A DNA stretch of 49,421 bases from Clostridium sp. CX1. Lineage in GTDB: Bacteria; Bacillota; Clostridia; Clostridiales; Clostridiaceae. The translations under genes and the position numbers were made by a program. Of this stretch, positions 24,614 through 32,669 are shown piece after piece. The stretch lies in the NCBI RefSeq assembly GCF_025398335.1, contig NZ_JAODOO010000021.1:1-49421 (forward strand), in the 5' to 3' direction. Below the pieces are notes generated by a model. The model searched no databases. It was not told the DNA's origin and saw only the letters and a list, made by a program, of their open reading frames with translations. Every line of letters begins with the position of its first letter. The stretch's first letter is position 1.

Positions 24614-25543
24614 GTGAGTGAAAGTTTAGTGAGGTTTCAACCGAGAATGAAAGGAATACTGCTTGTAATCATAGGTGCAATGTTATGGGGAGTATCAGGC
24701 ACTGTTGCACAATACTTGTTCCAGGAGAAAGGGTTTACTGCAGAATGGCTTGTTGTGATTCGTCTATTAGCATCGGGGCTAATTTTGCTATTATATGCTT
24801 TTATGAAAGGTAACCAAGATATATGGACAATCTGGAGGTCTAAGCATACTATATTGAGTCTAATTTTGTTTAGTATTATAGGTATGGTAGGTGTGCAGTA
24901 TACTTATTTTGCTGCTATTAAATATGGAAATGCGGCTACAGCCACAATACTTCAATATTTGTCACCGGTAGTAGTTACTTGTTATTTAGCTATTTATACT
25001 AAAAAAATGCCAAGTTTACAAGAAATCATAGCTGTTACCTTAGCAATGTTAGGTACATTTTTTATAATTACAAAAGGTAATATTCATAGTATAGCTATTT
25101 CTAAATTAGCATTATTCTGGGGGATTAGTTCTGCTTTTGCAGCAGCTTTCTACACATTGCAGCCTCGCTCTCTTCTTGCTAAATGGGGTTCTACTGTTGT
25201 AGTTGGATGGGGAATGCTCGTTGGTGGAATAGCCTTTAGTTTTATTCATCAGCCTTGGGATCTTACAGGCCAATGGAATATTACTTCAATATTTGCTGTT
25301 ATATTTGTAGTATTATTTGGAACTCTTATTGCTTTCTATTGTTATTTAGAAAGTTTAAAATATATTGAGCCAACAGAAGCAAGTGTATTATCCTCTGTGG
25401 AACCGCTATCTGCAGCCTTGTTATCCGTGTTATGTTTAAATGTTTCTTTGGGTATGCTTCAGTGGCTAGGAACAGTATGTATTATACTTACAGTTGCAAT
25501 TTTGTCTCATGAAAAAAATAAGGAAAGTATAGTTGAAGCATAA
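24614..25543 (+). CDS. EamA-type (DMT superfamily) transporter
   Basis: The 309-residue protein has ten membrane helices in two EamA repeats (GILLVIIGAMLWGVSGTVAQYLF and ISKLALFWGISSAFAAAFYTLQP each begin one), with the typical YIEPTEASVLSSVEPLSAALLS ending. EamA carriers export amino acids, metabolites or drugs; the WGVSG motif and overall pattern resemble YicL-like members. The start is uncertain: GTG 24614 lacks a strong ribosome site, while ATG 24647 (MKGILLV) has GAGG 12 bp upstream and fits family length equally well. The AraC regulator divergent to it likely controls it. Confidence 0.88.
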   Translation: MSESLVRFQPRMKGILLVIIGAMLWGVSGTVAQYLFQEKGFTAEWLVVIRLLASGLILLLYAFMKGNQDIWTIWRSKHTILSLILFSIIGMVGVQYTYFAAIKYGNAATATILQYLSPVVVTCYLAIYTKKMPSLQEIIAVTLAMLGTFFIITKGNIHSIAISKLALFWGISSAFAAAFYTLQPRSLLAKWGSTVVVGWGMLVGGIAFSFIHQPWDLTGQWNITSIFAVIFVVLFGTLIAFYCYLESLKYIEPTEASVLSSVEPLSAALLSVLCLNVSLGMLQWLGTVCIILTVAILSHEKNKESIVEA

Positions 25544-25592
25544 AAGTAGTTTAGAGCATTTTTAAGAGCTAGTAGTTTTCAAAAAAGGCAAA

Positions 25593-25625
25593 TTAAGGGA
25601 GGTCAAATGGCTTCCCTTAAAAATT
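25593..25625 (+). terminator. Hairpin after the EamA gene
   Basis: TTAAGGGA (25593-25600) pairs with TCCCTTAA (25613-25620), but the following run is mixed A/T rather than T, so terminator strength is doubtful. Confidence 0.4.
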
Positions 25626-25947
25626 TATATATTTTCAACACTGTTCTAAAACATAACCTGAAAATTATAAAAGCATATAAATCACTAAATATATCTTATT
25701 TTTAGATATCTCTAATGCATATTCATCATTTCATGATCAATAGAAAGGTTTTTTTCAATCATTACTTGCGTAGCATAGGTAATGTGGGATATATCACCAA
25801 GAACGAAGGCATGCGTAAATGGAGGAGGAGACATGTCTTTAGAAAATTTAAATTTATAGAGAGCGGCTCTGCATAAAGCAGAACTGTTCTTTTTTATTGC
25901 AAGCAGAATAAATCAATAAATATATTGCGTAAAATAATAAGAATTTA
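25626..25947. other. Intergenic stretch with a terminator and a possible fragment
   Basis: No full gene is supported. On the minus strand a 41-codon frame (starting MSPPPFTHAFVLGDISHITY) has no ribosome site. A hairpin with T-tract on the plus strand at 25861-25895 may be left over from a lost gene. TTTTCAACACTGTTCTAAAA near 25633 resembles bases near 15434. Confidence 0.4.
25861..25895 (+). terminator. Strong terminator without an intact gene before it
   Basis: GAGCGGCTCTGC (25861-25872) pairs with GCAGAACTGTTC (25878-25889) using wobble pairs and one mismatch, followed by TTTTTTT. Confidence 0.65.
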
Positions 25948-25963
25948 TTGATAAACGATAAAA

Positions 25964-25992
25964 ACCATGTTATTCTATCTATAGAAATTAAA
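25964..25992 (+). promoter_or_regulatory. Promoter of the DUF2975 gene
   Basis: TTGATA, a 17-bp spacer and TATTCT, about 25 bp before the ribosome site. Confidence 0.55.
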
Positions 25993-26007
25993 AGTGAGGT
26001 GTTTTTT

Positions 26008-26460
26008 ATGAAAGGATATTCAACAATTTTCTTAAAGATAGCTGTTATTCTTATTGGAATTCCAGTTCTTGCTCTGTGTATATTTTGGGTGCCTGGATTT
26101 GTAGGTTATCTCCATTTTGCTATTTTAATTGGTGTATACGCAACGGCGATAACATTTTTCTTTGCTCTGTATCAGGCTTTAAAACTTTTAAGATATATTG
26201 ACAAGAATAAAGCTTTCTCGGAGTTATCTGTAAAGGCTTTAAAGAATATAAAATACTGTGCAAACACAATCAGTGTTATATATGCAGGAATAGTACCATT
26301 CCTATATCCTGTAGCGGAGGCAGATGATGCCCCAGGTCTCATAGCATTCCCAATTATCATTATTTTTGCGTCAACTATTGTTGCAGTCTTTGCTGCTGTT
26401 CTTCAAAAGCTTTTAAAAGAAGCCATAGACATAAAATCGGAAAATGATTTAACAGTGTAA
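26008..26460 (+). CDS. DUF2975 membrane protein
   Basis: The 150-residue protein has four membrane helices (IFLKIAVILIGIPVLALCIFWV, FAILIGVYATAITFFFALYQAL, TISVIYAGIVPFLYPVA and FPIIIIFASTIVAVFAAVLQKLL) with the loop LLRYIDKNKAFSELSVKALKNIKYC characteristic of DUF2975. Such proteins are nearly always paired with a small YozG-like HTH regulator, as here. The ATG at 26008 follows GTGAGGTG; an upstream start would include that site. The pair may act as a membrane sensor and regulator, but no ligand is known. Confidence 0.85.
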   Translation: MKGYSTIFLKIAVILIGIPVLALCIFWVPGFVGYLHFAILIGVYATAITFFFALYQALKLLRYIDKNKAFSELSVKALKNIKYCANTISVIYAGIVPFLYPVAEADDAPGLIAFPIIIIFASTIVAVFAAVLQKLLKEAIDIKSENDLTV

Positions 26461-26561
26461 GGCTGAACACCTATTAATTGTTCAGGGCAGAATTAGGAAT
26501 ACAGGAGACGTGAAGATTGATAATATTCACGCACAGGATGAGGAATACAGGAGGGTATAAC

Positions 26562-26771
26562 ATGGCAATTATAATTAATATTGATGTGATGCTGGCTAAA
26601 AGGAAAATGAGTGTAACAGAACTTACAGAGAAGGTTGGAATAACCATGGCAAACCTCTCTATACTAAAGAACGGAAAGGCAAAAGCTATTAGATTTTCAA
26701 CTTTAGAGGCAATATGTAAAGCTTTGGACTGCCAACCAGGTGATATTTTAGAATATAGAAATGATGCATAA
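26562..26771 (+). CDS. Cro/YozG-like HTH regulator
   Basis: The 69-residue protein is a single XRE helix-turn-helix (AIIINIDVMLAKRKMSVTEL, then TEKVGITMANLSILKNGKAK and FSTLEAICKALDCQPGDILEY), the short YozG/Cro form. It follows the DUF2975 gene by about 100 bp, the usual pairing. The ATG at 26562 has CAGGAGGG upstream. The spacer has AGGAATACAGGAG twice and a short CGTGAA/TTCACG inverted repeat that may be its operator. Confidence 0.88.
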   Translation: MAIIINIDVMLAKRKMSVTELTEKVGITMANLSILKNGKAKAIRFSTLEAICKALDCQPGDILEYRNDA

Positions 26772-26838
26772 GTGAGAAGTTTAATACTGCAGGTAGATTA
26801 GTTAAATATTAAAAAAAGTTTATTTGATGAGGTAATGT

Positions 26839-28185
26839 ATGAGGATTAAATTAATTCAACCGAAAATGCTGCCAAGACCTATGGATACAAAGTTAAAAAC
26901 GAGAATGTCTCCTTCTTTAGCATTACTTACAATAGCAAATCTTACGCCGAAGGAGCATGAAGTTATTATTGAGAATGAAAATGTTGAGAAGATAGATTTT
27001 GATGAGCCTGTAGATTTGGTAGCAATAACCGTCACTGTAGATGTTATGAACAGAGCGGTGGAAATATCAAATGAGTTCAAAAAACGCAACGTTACAGTAG
27101 TTGCAGGAGGTATACATATAACAGCAGATCCAGATGGTGCGCTTAATAGTTTTGACGCAATATCTGTGGGAATGGCTGAGAGAGTTTGGGAAAAAATCCT
27201 TAGGGATAAAGAAAATAATTCACTTAAGAAGATGTATTATGATATGGAGAATATTTCTGGAAAAGAAATAGTATCACCTAATTATTCAATTATTGATACT
27301 AAAAAGTATTTATATACTAATATAATTAGTACAAGTAGGGGATGTCCTTTTGAATGTGATTTTTGCTATAATAGCTGCAAAAATGTACTTAAAACCTATA
27401 TTAATAGACCTATAGCCGACGTAATTAAAGATATAAATGCATTAAAAACAAGGCATATAATGTTTATTGATGATAATTTTATTGGAAATCCTAAATGGAC
27501 AAAAAAGTTATTAGAGGAAATAAAGCCTCTTAAACTTAAGTGGAACGCAGCGGTTACTTCTAATATAGTGGACATGCCTGAATTATTAGATGAAATGAAG
27601 GAGTCTGGCTGTCAAAGTCTATTTATAGGTTTTGAAAGTATAAATAGTAAGTCAATAGATAGTGTTCACAAGGTGCAAAACAGTGTGAAGAGATATGAGA
27701 AGCTTGTAGATGAAATTCACAAAAGGGGAATAATGATAAATGCAAGTTTTGTTTTCGGATTAGATGAAGATGATGTCTCTGTGTTTAAAAATACATTAGA
27801 ATGGATAGTTAGAAATAAGATAGAAACGGTAACCTCACATATCCTCACCCCATATCCTGGTACAAAGTTATACTCAGCATTAATAGAGGAAAATAGAATT
27901 GTAGATTTTAATTTGTCAAATTATAATACTGCCCATGTGGTATATAAACCTAAGAATATGACAGCAGAAGAATTATATAATGGCTACTTATGGATATATA
28001 AAGAAGTGTATACGTTTAAAAATATATTAAAAAGGCTGCCAAAATCTAAAAAGCAATGGATTCCATTTTTAGCGTTTAATTTATTTTATAGGAAATTTGG
28101 AAAGCTGACAGAATTATTGTGCAATATAGTTTCTTTTAAAAACATAGGAAGATTTTTTAGATGGTTAGCTTATTGTATAAAGTAG
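26839..28185 (+). CDS. B12-binding-type radical SAM protein
   Basis: The 448-residue protein has an N-terminal cobalamin-binding-like Rossmann region (about 1-125: LIQPKMLPRPM, VDLVAITVTVDVMNRAVEIS, VVAGGIHITADPDGAL) and a radical SAM domain with CPFECDFC (C169, C173, C176) followed by IMFIDDNFIGNPKW. Class B radical SAM enzymes use cobalamin for methyl transfer or ring chemistry; the classical DxHxxG cobalamin loop is not seen, so B12 use is uncertain. The C-terminal 100 residues are basic and aromatic. GAGGT precedes the ATG. Two membrane protein genes follow closely on the same strand, perhaps one operon. Confidence 0.82.
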   Translation: MRIKLIQPKMLPRPMDTKLKTRMSPSLALLTIANLTPKEHEVIIENENVEKIDFDEPVDLVAITVTVDVMNRAVEISNEFKKRNVTVVAGGIHITADPDGALNSFDAISVGMAERVWEKILRDKENNSLKKMYYDMENISGKEIVSPNYSIIDTKKYLYTNIISTSRGCPFECDFCYNSCKNVLKTYINRPIADVIKDINALKTRHIMFIDDNFIGNPKWTKKLLEEIKPLKLKWNAAVTSNIVDMPELLDEMKESGCQSLFIGFESINSKSIDSVHKVQNSVKRYEKLVDEIHKRGIMINASFVFGLDEDDVSVFKNTLEWIVRNKIETVTSHILTPYPGTKLYSALIEENRIVDFNLSNYNTAHVVYKPKNMTAEELYNGYLWIYKEVYTFKNILKRLPKSKKQWIPFLAFNLFYRKFGKLTELLCNIVSFKNIGRFFRWLAYCIK

Positions 28186-28229
28186 GTGTGGGAATTTAAG
28201 ACTAAGTAAGAAATAGGGGGATATATTTA

Positions 28230-28643
28230 GTGAAAAGGTTTTTTGCAGTTATGACTACGATGTCAGTAACTATGCAGACTATAGGCTTATACTTATTTTT
28301 TTATAATAAACTTTCAGGTTATTCTTCTAATTTAGTAGATGTAGTTTGGATAGGTTTAGCTTTGGCAGGTACTCTATTCGGGATTTTATTTTTTAAAATA
28401 AACAAGGAAATAGAGAAACCAAAGAATACAATTACTATTGTTTCAGTACTTGGTGTAATAGTGTTTTGGCTTATGCTTTTTGGTCATTGGATTTTTGTGC
28501 TTCTTTTAATAGTTTTTGCATTTAGCTTACATTTTTATATGTACAGGGATAATAAATTTACTATAATACCTGTAATATCATTTATAATGGGTATTTATTC
28601 TATAGGATTATACTTGTTAATGAGAGGCATTACGTCAATGTAA
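28230..28643 (+). CDS. Small four-helix membrane protein
   Basis: The 137-residue product has about four membrane helices (FAVMTTMSVTMQTIGLYLFF, VVWIGLALAGTLFGILFF, TIVSVLGVIVFWLMLFGHWIFVLLL, IIPVISFIMGIYSIGLYLL). No family is recognised. It starts at GTG 28230 behind AGGGGGA and lies 44 bp after the radical SAM gene and 42 bp before the SdpI-like gene, so the three are likely co-transcribed. Confidence 0.65.
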   Translation: MKRFFAVMTTMSVTMQTIGLYLFFYNKLSGYSSNLVDVVWIGLALAGTLFGILFFKINKEIEKPKNTITIVSVLGVIVFWLMLFGHWIFVLLLIVFAFSLHFYMYRDNKFTIIPVISFIMGIYSIGLYLLMRGITSM

Positions 28644-28685
28644 GATATTATAAATTAGTATATTAATAAAGAAAGGGATAGAATA

Positions 28686-29030
28686 ATGGTTTCTTTAACG
28701 GTATCAGTAGTTTTTATTTTTTGTGGGTTTATTCTGATGAAGTTTCCACCTGAAAGAATTAATGGAGTTTGCGGCTATAGAACGCCTTTTGCAATGAAGA
28801 ATCAGGAGACTTGGGATTCAGCGCAGCAGTATGGTGGCTTCAGCATGATAATATTTGGAATCATCAATGGGTTTTTTGGTGCATGGTCATATCTTAAGCC
28901 CATGAATGTGAATAACCAAAACGCACAGTTGCTATTCTTAGTAATAGGCTCTGTACTTATGATAGTTATTGATGAAGTGCATTTAAGGAAATTATTTAAC
29001 AGGGATGGGACTAGAAAAGAGAGATTATGA
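28686..29030 (+). CDS. SdpI-family membrane protein
   Basis: The 114-residue protein carries the SdpI signature: two hydrophobic helices around INGVCGYRTPFAMKNQETWDSAQQYGG, then LFLVIGSVLMIVIDEVHLRK. In Bacillus, SdpI gives immunity to the SdpC toxin; short homologues are widespread and mostly of unknown role. AAAGGGA lies before the ATG. Position after two genes of the same strand suggests an operon with the radical SAM protein, but no toxin gene is visible here. Confidence 0.85.
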   Translation: MVSLTVSVVFIFCGFILMKFPPERINGVCGYRTPFAMKNQETWDSAQQYGGFSMIIFGIINGFFGAWSYLKPMNVNNQNAQLLFLVIGSVLMIVIDEVHLRKLFNRDGTRKERL

Positions 29031-29074
29031 TAGAAAAATATATTTAGTTTGTAAATCCCTATCTAACGTAACAA

Positions 29075-29208
29075 CTTAAAAAAACAATAATTTAAATGGG
29101 AACCGCACTATTCATGAACTGAATTTTGCGGTATTTTTACGTTATATTTCAAATATTATGTCTACTTACTATAAAACTGCAGTGGTTGGGCATTGGTAAT
29201 TTATTATG
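29075..29208 (+). repeat. Dispersed repeat, compact form (copy 3)
   Basis: AACAATAATTTAAATGGG, then ACCGCACTATTCAT (29102-29115) and TGAATTTTGCGGT (29120-29132), which pair as a hairpin followed by ATTTTTACG. The next 75 bp (ATTATGTCTACTTACTATAA, then AACTGCAGTGGTTGG) match the flank of the copy at 16314. It probably also ends the SdpI transcript. Bases 29209-29480 hold no recognisable gene. Confidence 0.72.
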
Positions 29209-29510
29209 ACATACAACAGTATGAGATTGTTTTTGGCAAAGACCATTTGTCTGTTATTGTAGACATATATGCTAATAACTCTGACAGGATTTGTAGTTAA
29301 GCCCTGCCAAAAATACTGGAAATAATCTTATTGCAATTCTTGGGAATTTTACTTTGCAACAAACAATGAGATCAAGGAAACATAAAACAATAGACATTTG
29401 TTATAAGTATAAATTATAATTGTCTATATAAACCAAATATAGAATGTATTGTACATTTTAACATAAGAAAGGGGCTCGGGTTTTTATGAGAAAGCTTATT
29501 ATGCATGCAT

Positions 29511-29563
29511 AGCAAAGGCTATTGCATATAGAAATATCATTAACATATGTATAAGCCTTTGCT
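29511..29563 (+). promoter_or_regulatory. Long leader hairpin before the CD3324-family gene
   Basis: AGCAAAGGCT (29511-29520) pairs exactly with AGCCTTTGCT (29554-29563), and the inner bases GCATAT and ATATGT extend the stem. No T-tract follows, so it is not a terminator. It lies 40 bp before the ribosome site and could affect translation or RNA stability. Confidence 0.5.
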
Positions 29564-29602
29564 CAGGCCTAAAAGTATATTTATATTTAGGAGGAGCATG
29601 TA

Positions 29603-29878
29603 ATGGGCTATGTAAATGCTAGGGATATTTTTCCCAGCGAGGTATTAGAATTAATTCAAAACTATATAGACGGTGAATGTATTTATATACCTAAAAAAGA
29701 GGAAAATAAAGTTTCATGGGGTGAACTATCACAGACCAAAAATGAACTTTTCAATAGAAATAGAAGAATATATGAGGATTATTTAAAAGGAATTTCTATA
29801 AGTATTCTTTCAGAAAGATACTACTTGTCACCAAAGTCTATACAAAGGATTATTTCAGAAAAAAAGAAGATTAAATAA
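29603..29878 (+). CDS. CD3324-family Mor-like HTH protein
   Basis: The 91-residue protein fits the clostridial CD3324 family: MGYVNARDIFPSEVLELIQN, YIDGECIYIPKKEENKVSWGE, then a helix-turn-helix EDYLKGISISILSERYYLSPKSIQRIISE like phage Mor activators. It probably regulates transcription; targets are unknown. AGGAGGAGC precedes the ATG. A hairpin terminator begins right after its stop codon, and a remnant gene lies inside and beyond that terminator. Confidence 0.85.
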   Translation: MGYVNARDIFPSEVLELIQNYIDGECIYIPKKEENKVSWGELSQTKNELFNRNRRIYEDYLKGISISILSERYYLSPKSIQRIISEKKKIK

Positions 29879-29881
29879 TAT

Positions 29882-29925
29882 AAAATGCGCTACATAATCT
29901 GTTATGTTTAGCGCATTTTCATTTA
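29882..29925 (+). terminator. Terminator of the CD3324-family gene
   Basis: AAAATGCGCTA (29882-29892) pairs exactly with TAGCGCATTTT (29909-29919), followed by CATTTATAA. Confidence 0.8.
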
Positions 29926-30302
29926 TAATAAATGGGTACTTTGAAGAAGCTACAAAAACTTCTGTACTCCCACATAAGAAAATTGCTATATTATCAGGAG
30001 TGGGATGGATTGGTAAAAACAATTTATTCATTACTGAAGAATATGGGTGTGCATTATGCATAGGCGCCGTTTTAACAAATGCACCATTACCTATTGAAAA
30101 TAGTCAGATAATAATACCTAAATGCGCCGGTTGTACTGTTTGTAAAGACATATGCCCTGCGAATGTAATTCATGGCACTACTTGGGAACCAGGTATGAAT
30201 AGAGATTTAATAGTTGATGTATACCACTGTGAATGCTGCTTAAAATGCTTGGTACATTGTCCATGGACGCAAAAATATATGGAGAGTAATATAAAATTGT
30301 AA
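29904..30302 (+). pseudogene. 5'-truncated QueG-like [4Fe-4S] protein
   Basis: The frame encodes the C-terminal half of an epoxyqueuosine-reductase-like protein: KIAILSGVGWIGKNNLFITE, then two cluster motifs CAGCTVCKDICP and CECCLKCLVHCP, ending WTQKYM. Intact relatives have roughly 100 more N-terminal residues. The frame opens inside the terminator of the previous gene, there is no ribosome site, and the first 15 residues come from terminator sequence. It is therefore a remnant, although the remaining domain has no internal stop. The deletion joined it to the CD3324-family gene. Confidence 0.75.
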
Positions 30303-30329
30303 TGTGAATTAATTTACCTTTTTCTTTTT

Positions 30330-30530
30330 TTTGCCTAACTATAGTAAGTCTAGGATAGTTAGGGATTATGAAAGTAAAGCCAAGTAACTTTTGAAAATGA
30401 AAATACAAACAATGTTCTTTGAAAATTGAATAATGCGGTATAAAAATCAGAAGGAGTTTACGTTTATTACAGAAAGAACCATCTAAAATGATATAACTAT
30501 GATACAATTAGCAGTAGTTAAGTAAGTGAG
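30330..30530 (+). repeat. Dispersed repeat with internal hairpin and promoter (copy A)
   Basis: Order: T-tract, CCTAACTAT (30334-30342) with ATAGTTAGG (30355-30363), GGATTATGAAA, a spacer, TTCTTTGAAAATTGAATAAT and GCGGT (right end 30426-30439), then TTACAGAAAGAACC and an extended -10 promoter TGATACAAT (30500-30508) before the nucleotidyltransferase gene. The same order recurs at 31216, partly at 47695 and 48309. Confidence 0.78.
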
Positions 30531-30542
30531 GGAGAATGAAAA

Positions 30543-31133
30543 ATGATTTATAGCGAACTATTGAAACAACAACAAGAGCTTCAGGTTGAGGTTAAAGAGA
30601 TATTAACCGAATTAAAACTCAATGACCTGCTATCGCCAGTTGGGGAACCAGTTCAAGTTGGTAGCTCAGCTCTCGGATTAATGGTTTGGAGGGACATAGA
30701 CATCACAGTGGTATGTTCTAAGCTCGATATTAATGCTGTAGCTCAAATAGCATCTAAATTAATTAGTTACAAAGGTATGCGGGAGGTTAAATTTATCAAT
30801 GACTCTGGCATTTTCAACAATAGCTCTGATTACCCCGATGGACTATACCTCGGACTTAAGTATAAATCTCTAAAAGGAATGGATTGGAGCTTAGACATCT
30901 GGTTCGTTGATAGACCAGAAAAACAACCCGACCTTATGCATATTAAGGTTATACCTGAACAGCTCACTCCGGAATTGCGAGAATCAATCCTAACAATTAA
31001 AAGTATTTGGGTTACGAAGGATGAATACGGAAAAACAGTGAGGAGTTATGACATCTACACGGCAGTACTATATGATAATGTGCGGACACCATATCAGTTT
31101 CAAGAATGGTTAAGAATCAAATCCAAAATATAG
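30543..31133 (+). CDS. Nucleotidyltransferase-fold protein
   Basis: The 196-residue protein has the polymerase-beta-type core motif GSSALGLMVWRDIDITVVC (about residues 41-59), where the two aspartates bind metal and nucleotide, and a third acidic strand WSLDIWFVD. It resembles small stand-alone nucleotidyltransferases that modify antibiotics or proteins, but the substrate cannot be assigned. GAGGGAG precedes the ATG. It lies between two copies of the dispersed repeat, is driven by the repeat-borne promoter, and its base composition is somewhat less AT-rich than its neighbours, consistent with acquisition. Confidence 0.75.
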   Translation: MIYSELLKQQQELQVEVKEILTELKLNDLLSPVGEPVQVGSSALGLMVWRDIDITVVCSKLDINAVAQIASKLISYKGMREVKFINDSGIFNNSSDYPDGLYLGLKYKSLKGMDWSLDIWFVDRPEKQPDLMHIKVIPEQLTPELRESILTIKSIWVTKDEYGKTVRSYDIYTAVLYDNVRTPYQFQEWLRIKSKI

Positions 31134-31194
31134 TAGAAACGTAATAAAAAGATTTCAACAGATTTAGAATATTATTGTTTAACACAACAACTGA

Positions 31195-31440
31195 AAAAAC
31201 GAATAATTTACATGGACAGCGCATTATTCATAATTTTGCCTAACTATCGTAAGATTACTATAGTTAGGGATTATGAAAACAAAGTGACGTAACTTTTGAA
31301 TGTGAAGATAGAAGAAATTTTCTTTGGAAATTAAATAATGCACTTTTAAAAAGTAAAATTAAGTTACACTTGTTATAACAACAATTATTTAAAATTATGT
31401 AAACATGATATAATTATGATTGATTAAGTGTAAATAGCAA
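31195..31440 (+). repeat. Dispersed repeat, full form (copy B)
   Basis: GAATAATTTACATGG, left end ACAGCGCATTATTCA (31216-31230), hairpin CCTAACTAT/ATAGTTAGG (31239-31268), right end TTAAATAATGCAC (31331-31343), and an extended -10 promoter TGATATAAT (31406-31414). The ends are inverted copies in 10-11 of 13 positions. This is the most complete copy in the window. Confidence 0.78.
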
Positions 31441-31482
31441 ATTAATATAAGCTAGATAAATATGAATTTGAGGTGAAATGCT

Positions 31483-31848
31483 ATGGACAAATATACAAGA
31501 GAAGAATTGTCAGAAGCGCTACAAGTTGTATCTTCAACTATCAGCAAATGTGAAAAAATGCAGCCTAAATTTGCAGAAGGTACCTCTCAGCACACACTCC
31601 TTAAGCACAGGATAAAGGCAATGTATATTTCAAAATCATTGATAACAGATGAAAATGTTATGGACAAATATACAAAAGAAGAATTGATAGAAGCACTACG
31701 CCCTGTATCTTCAGTTATCAGCAAATGTGAGAAAGCACAGCTAAAATTTGCGGAGGGGACGCCCCATCACACTGGTTTAAAAAAACTAATAAAAGCGATG
31801 TATACTTCTAAATCATTAATAACAGATGAAATTAGCAAAAGAGGTTAA
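31483..31848 (+). CDS. Two-repeat small protein from an in-frame tandem duplication
   Basis: The 121-residue protein consists of two near-identical units of about 58 residues, each beginning MDKYT(R/K)EEL and containing ISKCEK, KFAEGT, an HT pair, IKAMY and SKSLITDE. The second unit keeps its own methionine (NVMDKYTKEEL). Single-unit proteins of this type are common in clostridia, so a tandem gene duplication followed by loss of the first stop codon is likely. The helical, charged units are of unknown function. GAGGTG precedes the ATG, and a repeat-borne promoter lies upstream. Confidence 0.78.
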   Translation: MDKYTREELSEALQVVSSTISKCEKMQPKFAEGTSQHTLLKHRIKAMYISKSLITDENVMDKYTKEELIEALRPVSSVISKCEKAQLKFAEGTPHHTGLKKLIKAMYTSKSLITDEISKRG

Positions 31849-31907
31849 CTTCCGATTGCATATTAATGAAATATTGCCCTTAAGCAGAGTCTATAAGAAA
31901 AGACTAG

Positions 31908-31963
31908 GGACCAATTTTTATTAAGTTGGTCCAAATAAAAAACTCCAGTCTCTTCTTCTGGAG
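31908..31963. terminator. Paired hairpins between convergent genes
   Basis: GGACCAA/TTGGTCC (31908-31914, 31926-31932) on the plus strand, and CTCCAG/CTGGAG (31943-31948, 31958-31963), which on the minus strand is followed by TTTTTTATTT. The second probably ends the TetR gene. Confidence 0.7.
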
Positions 31964-31985
31964 ATTTAACTTCTGGTAGTTTTGC

Positions 31986-32579
31986 TTATATCTGATATGA
32001 TCTAATATAATTTGAGGTCATTCTTCTTGCATACTCTAACATATCAACATTTCCATCACTAACACACCAATAATAAATAATTCCCCTAGCTAATATCAGT
32101 AGCTCTTCTATTAATAAATCTGCAGAAACATCTCTTCTAATTTTATTTTCATCAATGGCTCTAAGAACTAACCTTCTTAACCCTTCAGGAAGCCCCCTTT
32201 CCTTAGATAAAAAAAATGTATTACCATTTTCTATCTGAGCTTTATATATATTTTTTACTAGGTCTTTTCCTGAATTTAGGGCATACTGACATTGAGTAAC
32301 TAAATAAAGGATAATTGCTTCTATTGGTTCTTCATCTGTTACAGATTCCAAAACTTCATTAAAGAAGAATAAATCAATATCCCTATAAATCTCAACAACA
32401 ATACCTGTTTTATTTTCAAAGTGATGGTAGAAGGCTCCAACAGAAACATCCGCTTTTTTACAAATATCCTGAATGCTTATTTCATCAAATGTGCGATGTT
32501 GTAATAATTCTTTTGCAACAGCAAGTATATGTGCCTTTGTATTTTCAGCTTGAATTTGTCGTGAAGTTTTCTTTATCAC
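31986..32579 (-). CDS. TetR-family regulator of the enoate reductase gene
   Basis: The 197-residue protein has a standard TetR DNA-binding domain (KAHILAVAKELLQHRTFDEISIQDICKKADVSVGAFYHHFENKTGIV) and a helical ligand-binding domain typical of family members that sense fatty or aromatic acids. It is divergent from the large flavoenzyme gene at 32750 with a 170-bp spacer, so it probably represses that gene and itself. GAGAGGAG precedes the start. The ligand is likely the enzyme's substrate or product, by inference. Confidence 0.85.
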   Translation of the reverse strand: MIKKTSRQIQAENTKAHILAVAKELLQHRTFDEISIQDICKKADVSVGAFYHHFENKTGIVVEIYRDIDLFFFNEVLESVTDEEPIEAIILYLVTQCQYALNSGKDLVKNIYKAQIENGNTFFLSKERGLPEGLRRLVLRAIDENKIRRDVSADLLIEELLILARGIIYYWCVSDGNVDMLEYARRMTSNYIRSYQI

Positions 32580-32669
32580 TTAATTCAACTCCTCTCTAAT
32601 AGAACATTATACAAAAAAATATTCCCAAATAGAAGAAAAAGTTATTTTCAGAAAATTACACAAAGTATA

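Noticed and set aside
25738-25833. Minus-strand 41-codon frame starting MSPPPFTHAFVLGD
   Set aside because: No ribosome site or recognisable family, and bordered by AT-rich decayed sequence; possible fragment only.
30330-31440. Integron attC-like reading of the repeats: GCCTAAC and GTTAGG resemble attC core sites, and the neighbours resemble cassette genes
   Set aside because: The two cores are only about 20 nt apart, far closer than the outer sites of attC elements, the last base of GTTAGGG does not fit, and no integrase gene is in the window.
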